Below the pieces are notes generated by a model. That model was given only the letters and a program-made list of their open reading frames with translations. It was not told where the DNA came from and searched no databases. Positions 60,262-64,000 of a stretch of DNA of 64,000 nt are shown piece after piece. The first letter of the stretch is position 1, and each line of letters opens with the position of its first letter. Where the stretch lies: contig NZ_SMDQ01000003.1 in the NCBI RefSeq assembly GCF_012911975.1, positions 1-64,000 on the forward strand, given 5' to 3'. This stretch comes from Nodosilinea sp. P-1105 (lineage in GTDB: Bacteria; Cyanobacteriota; Cyanobacteriia; Phormidesmidales; Phormidesmidaceae). Position numbers and translations under genes: made by a program.

Positions 60262-61111
60262 GGTCAGTCTGGGCCACTGACGGCTGTCCCGTTAAGTACT
60301 CCGGGTGCTTGATTTCTTCTGCCTTGAGCACAATCAAATACTCATAAAACGCCTGGAGGGTACACCAGGCTAGACCGGCCCGGCCATCTCGCCAGGCTCC
60401 TAGCACTAGCATCATGTAGAGCCAGCGCACCAAGGGCCGGCAAGGAATACGCAGGGAAAGATCCTTCAAGGCTCGGCGTCGTTCAATTTCCGATCTACCC
60501 CATAGCAGCGATCGCCACTGAACCTGCCCTGTGGCCAACTGTCGTAGGGTTTCTTGGGCCTCGTCGGTGGAATAGCGGTTGTGTTTTTCAATCCAGCGAC
60601 CAAGGCCTTTACTACAGGTGTAGTGGGGATAGGTCTCGTGCAAAAAGCCAGTGGTCCCCGTTACCACCTCCCGTTCGGCATGGCCGTAGTCGTCAAACCA
60701 GACCTGTCCCCGCTTCAGCAACCTCAACTGATACCGCGGAAACTGAGTGCTATGGCGAATCCAGGTGCCCAAAAACATGACTCGCTCGGCCACGTAGTAG
60801 CCAACGGCATCGGACCGGGTAATCGCTTGCCAGCACTCGGCAAACAGGGCTGGGGTCATGCGCTCGTCAGCCTCCAGGATGTAAGCCCAGTCGTATTTGC
60901 AGGGAACCTGTTGCAACATCCAGGTGCGCTGCTGACCATGGCTGCTGAAGGGGTGCTCTACAAACCGCACAGGATACTGGGTGGCGATCGCTTTAGTGCG
61001 ATCGCCACTGCCAGAATCCACCACAATCACATCATCAGACAGCAAAGCTGATTCGATACAGGCGGCAATATCTCGCTCTTCGTTGTAGGTGAGAATGAAG
61101 ATAGAGAACAT
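60152..61111 (-). CDS. Family 2 glycosyltransferase
   Basis: 319 residues with the GT-A start FSIFILTYNEERDIAACIES, DDVIVVDSGSGDRTKAIA and an acidic EADERM motif near residue 100 in place of DXD. It resembles WaaE/KdtX-like glucosyltransferases that act on lipopolysaccharide core or surface glycans (HAEREVVTGTTGFLHETYPH is typical). The C-terminal 60 residues are polar and overlap the convergent small gene. Likely envelope glycan assembly at the cytosolic face. Confidence 0.88.
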   Translation of the reverse strand: MFSIFILTYNEERDIAACIESALLSDDVIVVDSGSGDRTKAIATQYPVRFVEHPFSSHGQQRTWMLQQVPCKYDWAYILEADERMTPALFAECWQAITRSDAVGYYVAERVMFLGTWIRHSTQFPRYQLRLLKRGQVWFDDYGHAEREVVTGTTGFLHETYPHYTCSKGLGRWIEKHNRYSTDEAQETLRQLATGQVQWRSLLWGRSEIERRRALKDLSLRIPCRPLVRWLYMMLVLGAWRDGRAGLAWCTLQAFYEYLIVLKAEEIKHPEYLTGQPSVAQTDPIDCPQTTGTTPGSPSQSAPGRRLPRPKRAVDCSLP

Positions 61112-61305
61112 AGAATTAAGCGATGCAGACTGTTACTGCCTTTAGGGAGAGCGGTAAACGTTAACCGTCGTCGTTAAGCACGGATTTAACCTGCTAGTTT
61201 GCACTGCATCCAATGTTGCGCCAAGGGTGTCCGCTGTAGCAGGACCTTGGGACAACCTTTATCAAGTACTCACATGGTGGGACCGCTACGTGAATCCATA
61301 ACAAA

Positions 61306-61330
61306 AAAGGACTGCGTTAAGCAGCCCTTT
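61306..61330 (-). terminator. Terminator of the CsbD-family gene
   Basis: AAAGGACTGC and GCAGCCCTTT form a 10-bp stem with one mismatch. On the minus strand it is followed by a T-rich run (CCTTTTTTGTT), and it lies 77 bp behind the CsbD stop. Confidence 0.8.
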
Positions 61331-61406
61331 AAGTCAGGAAACTAAATTAAGCCAACTAAAGCAAAAGGCTTCAGCCAAAGGTTTCCAGACCGACTTACCC
61401 CAAGGG

Positions 61407-61589
61407 CTAGTCAATCATATCTTTCAGCTTATCCTTAGCGTCTTCTTTGGCCTGGGTGAGTTCAGCTTCAGCCTGTTTAGCATTCCCCTCAGCTTTATCT
61501 TTGGGGTCGCCAGTCACTTCACCCATAGCCGCCTGAGCTTTACCTTCAACGTTCTTAGCAGTAGCTTTAGCCCGATCTTCGATAGACAT
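61407..61589 (-). CDS. CsbD-family stress protein
   Basis: 60 residues, highly charged and helical: AKATAKNVEGKAQAAMGEVT, GDPKDKAEGNAKQAEAEL. CsbD-like proteins are induced by general stress in many bacteria; the molecular function is unknown. A monocistronic unit with its own terminator. Confidence 0.88.
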   Translation of the reverse strand: MSIEDRAKATAKNVEGKAQAAMGEVTGDPKDKAEGNAKQAEAELTQAKEDAKDKLKDMID

Positions 61590-61714
61590 AACGGTCGGTT
61601 CCTTGAATTACAGTCATTACACACACTGTAAAGGTCACGACCTCAGCACCCATCTACAGAGGGGAGGAGTCAAGGCTACGTCCAAATGGAGAGATCTTTT
61701 GATTCTGGCAACTA

Positions 61715-61800
61715 AGGACACTTCCCAGCAAGACCATCCCTGCTTTCACCAGTGATCGTAGGGTGGGTATTACCAGCACTGTCAAGGTGCCCTAGCGAAA
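61715..61800. repeat. Interspersed repeat with GTAGGGTGGG core
   Basis: The blocks AGGACACTTCCCAGCAAGAC, CCTGCTTTCACCAGTGATCG and GTAGGGTGGG resemble 58376-58460, and CCAGCACTGTCAAGGTG resembles the left edge of the element at 46899. A family of dispersed repeats. The rest of 61590-61846 holds nothing I recognise. Confidence 0.6.
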
Positions 61801-61846
61801 GCAAGTATTTGCTAGCTGTTCTTACCTAAAGCGCTCTGCAAGCAGG

Positions 61847-63238
61847 TTACAGCTCACTCACAGGCTCACTAGGCCCGGCCGCTGCTTCTTCCCGCAGATA
61901 GCGATTTTTCTCGCTCACCAGCGGACTGGCCAGCATCAGCAAGGCAATTAAGTTAGGCGCGGCCATCAACCCATTCAGGGTGTCAGCAATATCCCAAATC
62001 AGGACCAGCCCCCCAATCGCCCCAATGAACAAAAAGGCTAAAAACAGCAGGCGGTAGATAAACACTACCCGGGGACCAAACACATACTCCCAGCTTTTTT
62101 CGCCGTAAAAGTTCCACGTCAACATGGTGGAATAGGCAAACAGCACAATACCAATGGTGACAATCCAGCCACCGAATCCAGGCAAGGCGGTGTCAAACGC
62201 CGAAGAAGCTAGTACAGCACCTGTTTCACCGGTTTCTAGACTACCCGTCACCAGAATCGCCAGAGCAGTCATCGTACAGACAATGATGGTGTCGATAAAC
62301 ACCTCCCACATCCCCCACATCCCCTGGCGGGCGGGGGTATTTCGGGCCTGGGCATGAACAATAGAGGCCGCCCCTAGGCCCGCTTCATTGGAGAAAATCC
62401 CCCGGGCAATCCCATAGCGCACGGCCATACCCACTGCAGCCCCTTGGAAACTACCCAAGGCTTCGCTGGGATTGAAGGCGTAGTAAAAAATCGAACCAAT
62501 CGCCCCAGGTACCCGAGGCAGGTTAACCAACACAATCAGGGTAGCCCCAATGATATACAGGACCGCCATGGTCGGCACAATCTTTTCAGTAGTTTTGGCA
62601 ATGCGGCTGATGCCCCCCAGGGTGACTAAACCAACCAGGACCAAAACAATAATTCCAGTCAAGACGGGGGGCATACCCAGGCGAGTCTCTAGCTCAGCTG
62701 CAACAGTATTGGCCTGTACCATGTTGCCAATGCCAAAAGCCGCCAACCCAGATAACAGGGCATAGAGGATCGCCAGCCAGCGCCAGTTCTGACCTAGCCC
62801 CTTCTCGATGTAATACATTACCCCACCGGAAACCTCTCCAGTTTGAGGATCGATCTCACGATAGCGGACCCCGAGGGCCGCTTCGCCAAACTTAGTGGCC
62901 ATCCCCACCAGAGCTGACATCCACATCCAAAAAACAGCCCCAGGGCCCCCTAGAGCCATAGCCGTACTGACCCCGGCAATATTACCCACCCCAATGGTGC
63001 CAGCCATGGCTGAGGCAACCGCTTGGAAGGAGGTAATCGCGCCCGGTTCGTCACTGTATCGGCCTGAAAACAGTTGGCCAAAAGTCTGATTCCAAGCTGG
63101 AATCAAATGAGTAAATTGGAAAAACCGTAACCGAATCGTCAGATATAGTCCGGTGCCAATCAGAAGCACCATAAAGGGAGGACCCCAAACAACGCCATTG
63201 ATAGCGCCATTAATGGTTTCAATGGTTTCTATCATCAC
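61847..63238 (-). CDS. Sodium:alanine symporter (AGCS family)
   Basis: 463 residues, about ten membrane spans. Family motifs include the ITSFQAVASAMAGTIGVGNI segment, GGPGAVFWMWMSALVGMATK, FGEAALGVRYRE, and the RGIFSNEAGLGAASIVHAQA stretch. Takes up alanine, glycine or related amino acids with Na+. Monocistronic. The 200-bp region 63239-63439 to its right shows nothing I recognise. Confidence 0.93.
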   Translation of the reverse strand: MMIETIETINGAINGVVWGPPFMVLLIGTGLYLTIRLRFFQFTHLIPAWNQTFGQLFSGRYSDEPGAITSFQAVASAMAGTIGVGNIAGVSTAMALGGPGAVFWMWMSALVGMATKFGEAALGVRYREIDPQTGEVSGGVMYYIEKGLGQNWRWLAILYALLSGLAAFGIGNMVQANTVAAELETRLGMPPVLTGIIVLVLVGLVTLGGISRIAKTTEKIVPTMAVLYIIGATLIVLVNLPRVPGAIGSIFYYAFNPSEALGSFQGAAVGMAVRYGIARGIFSNEAGLGAASIVHAQARNTPARQGMWGMWEVFIDTIIVCTMTALAILVTGSLETGETGAVLASSAFDTALPGFGGWIVTIGIVLFAYSTMLTWNFYGEKSWEYVFGPRVVFIYRLLFLAFLFIGAIGGLVLIWDIADTLNGLMAAPNLIALLMLASPLVSEKNRYLREEAAAGPSEPVSEL

Positions 63239-63439
63239 TTCAAGGTTCTTGTGTTATTGCGGCCAGTTCTAGGAGGAGCAGCATGGGCCTTTTAATGGCC
63301 CTAGGAGCATGATCAGGCATCAGGCTGAAAGCAGCCTATATGGCCCAAATACTAAGGTCAACCCATGCTTAACTCAAGATCAGTTCCAGAACTGTAACAA
63401 TTTGAACCTAATAGCCTATGATTGAACGATTGAACCTAA

Positions 63440-63772
63440 TTACCGGGTCTGAGACAACCAATCATTGGCGAAGTCGCCCCGGTCGGGTAGGGAGGCACTG
63501 GTATAAACCGGTTGCTGAATCGCAAATGATTCGAGCTGAAAAGCCTGGTTACGGTAGAGCAGATAGTTACTCATCAGAAAGTACACTCCCATCATGGCCG
63601 CAGCGGAAGTGGCCACCAAGAAGCCAGCCAGCATCAAGGAAAATTCCTGACCTTTGACAGCTTGTTCCATCAAGCGCAAAGCCCAAGCCACAAGTGCAAT
63701 AACAATAGCCAGGATGAGGAAAAGCATAAAACAGGAAATGCTGTAGACAGGTATAAATAGTTCAGATATCAA
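63440..63772 (-). CDS. Small two-helix membrane protein
   Basis: 110 residues, with hydrophobic spans at about 8-32 (YSISCFMLFLILAIVIALVA) and 45-68 (FSLMLAGFLVATSAAAMMGV), and a polar C-terminus. No family recognised. It lies upstream of the symporter on the same strand, 200 bp away; no sign of coupling. Confidence 0.65.
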   Translation of the reverse strand: MISELFIPVYSISCFMLFLILAIVIALVAWALRLMEQAVKGQEFSLMLAGFLVATSAAAMMGVYFLMSNYLLYRNQAFQLESFAIQQPVYTSASLPDRGDFANDWLSQTR

Positions 63773-63899
63773 AGCCTTATGTTACACATCGTAACAGGCT
63801 TTAATAAAACTAACAGCCTTTCCATAGAAAGAATTCAGATCTTTAGATCTTCAGATTTCCTGAGATGCTGACGAGGACGGGGTGCCAGGGGACTAGAAT

Positions 63900-64000
63900 T
63901 TAGGTCAACCGCACTGGAACCTGGTGGGCTTGCAGATAAGCTTTGACCTCAGCCACAGTCAGTTGGCCGTAGTGGAGCAGCGAGGCCAATAAGGCGGCTT
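63900..64000 (-). CDS. C-terminal end of a gene cut by the window edge
   Basis: The minus-strand frame entering from the right edge reads AALLASLLHYGQLTVAEVKA, then YLQAHQVPVRLT, and stops at TAA 63900-63902. The regular, helical and non-repetitive sequence supports a real gene. Too little is visible to name it. Confidence 0.6.
   Translation of the reverse strand, partial: AALLASLLHYGQLTVAEVKAYLQAHQVPVRLT

Overview
The window looks like chromosomal DNA of a filamentous, Leptolyngbya/Nodosilinea-type cyanobacterium. The evidence is frequent HIP1 octamers (GCGATCGC), a CP12 gene, a gamma-tocopherol methyltransferase-type gene, a haem A synthase/haem O synthase pair, SLH/DUF3747, COP23 and DUF4335 proteins, and many short interspersed repeats of the kind common in that group. 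The genus is an inference; no rRNA gene is present.

Layout. 0-5 kb: ilvE, a phosphohexomutase, tRNA-Pro with a duplicated 3' end, an aldo/keto reductase and a MITE nested in another repeat. 5-12 kb is accessory: a REP-type tyrosine transposase, a NACHT-GUN4 protein, a VapBC-like module broken by a 71-bp repeat insertion, a decayed AAA-type gene and a caspase-fold protein lacking both catalytic residues. 12-30 kb is mostly housekeeping: Gfo/Idh oxidoreductase, Ca2+/H+ antiporter, tsaB, DUF92, anti-sigma factor, VanX-type dipeptidase, FIST protein, cp12, Spx/MgsR-type protein, SLH protein, tocopherol methyltransferase and ktrB. 30-35 kb: the conserved minus-strand tRNA-Trp-secE-nusG-rplK-rplA-rplJ-rplL block and rplS, with a second MITE between rplL and its terminator. 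36-41 kb: ctaA-ctaB-ABC ATPase-ABC permease. 42-49.3 kb is a second accessory island: a DUF4058 gene collapsed at a HIP1 site, a triple-TIR/WD40 protein with a sharp base-composition break, a convergent secreted COP23 protein, and duplicated, decayed small toxin-antitoxin-like genes with a nonsense-mutated HNH gene. 49.3-64 kb: a diguanylate cyclase with an ethylene-receptor-like membrane domain, a DUF4335 protein, an OmpR-type regulator, a TrmJ-type methyltransferase, a beta-lactamase-fold hydrolase, ribBA, argC, a glycosyltransferase, a CsbD protein and a sodium:alanine symporter.

Most interesting. (1) The (TIR-linker)x3-TM-coiled coil-WD40 protein beside the COP23 protein is a candidate conflict/immune-type system. 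(2) The ethylene-binding-like domain with all seven ETR1 signature positions is fused to GGDEF. (3) A nonautonomous element occurs twice with perfect 9-bp target duplications, and an empty-site homologue lies in the same window. (4) Several genes are caught in the act of decay, by repeat insertion, HIP1 deletion and nonsense mutation. All family names come from motif recognition by eye; no database search was made.
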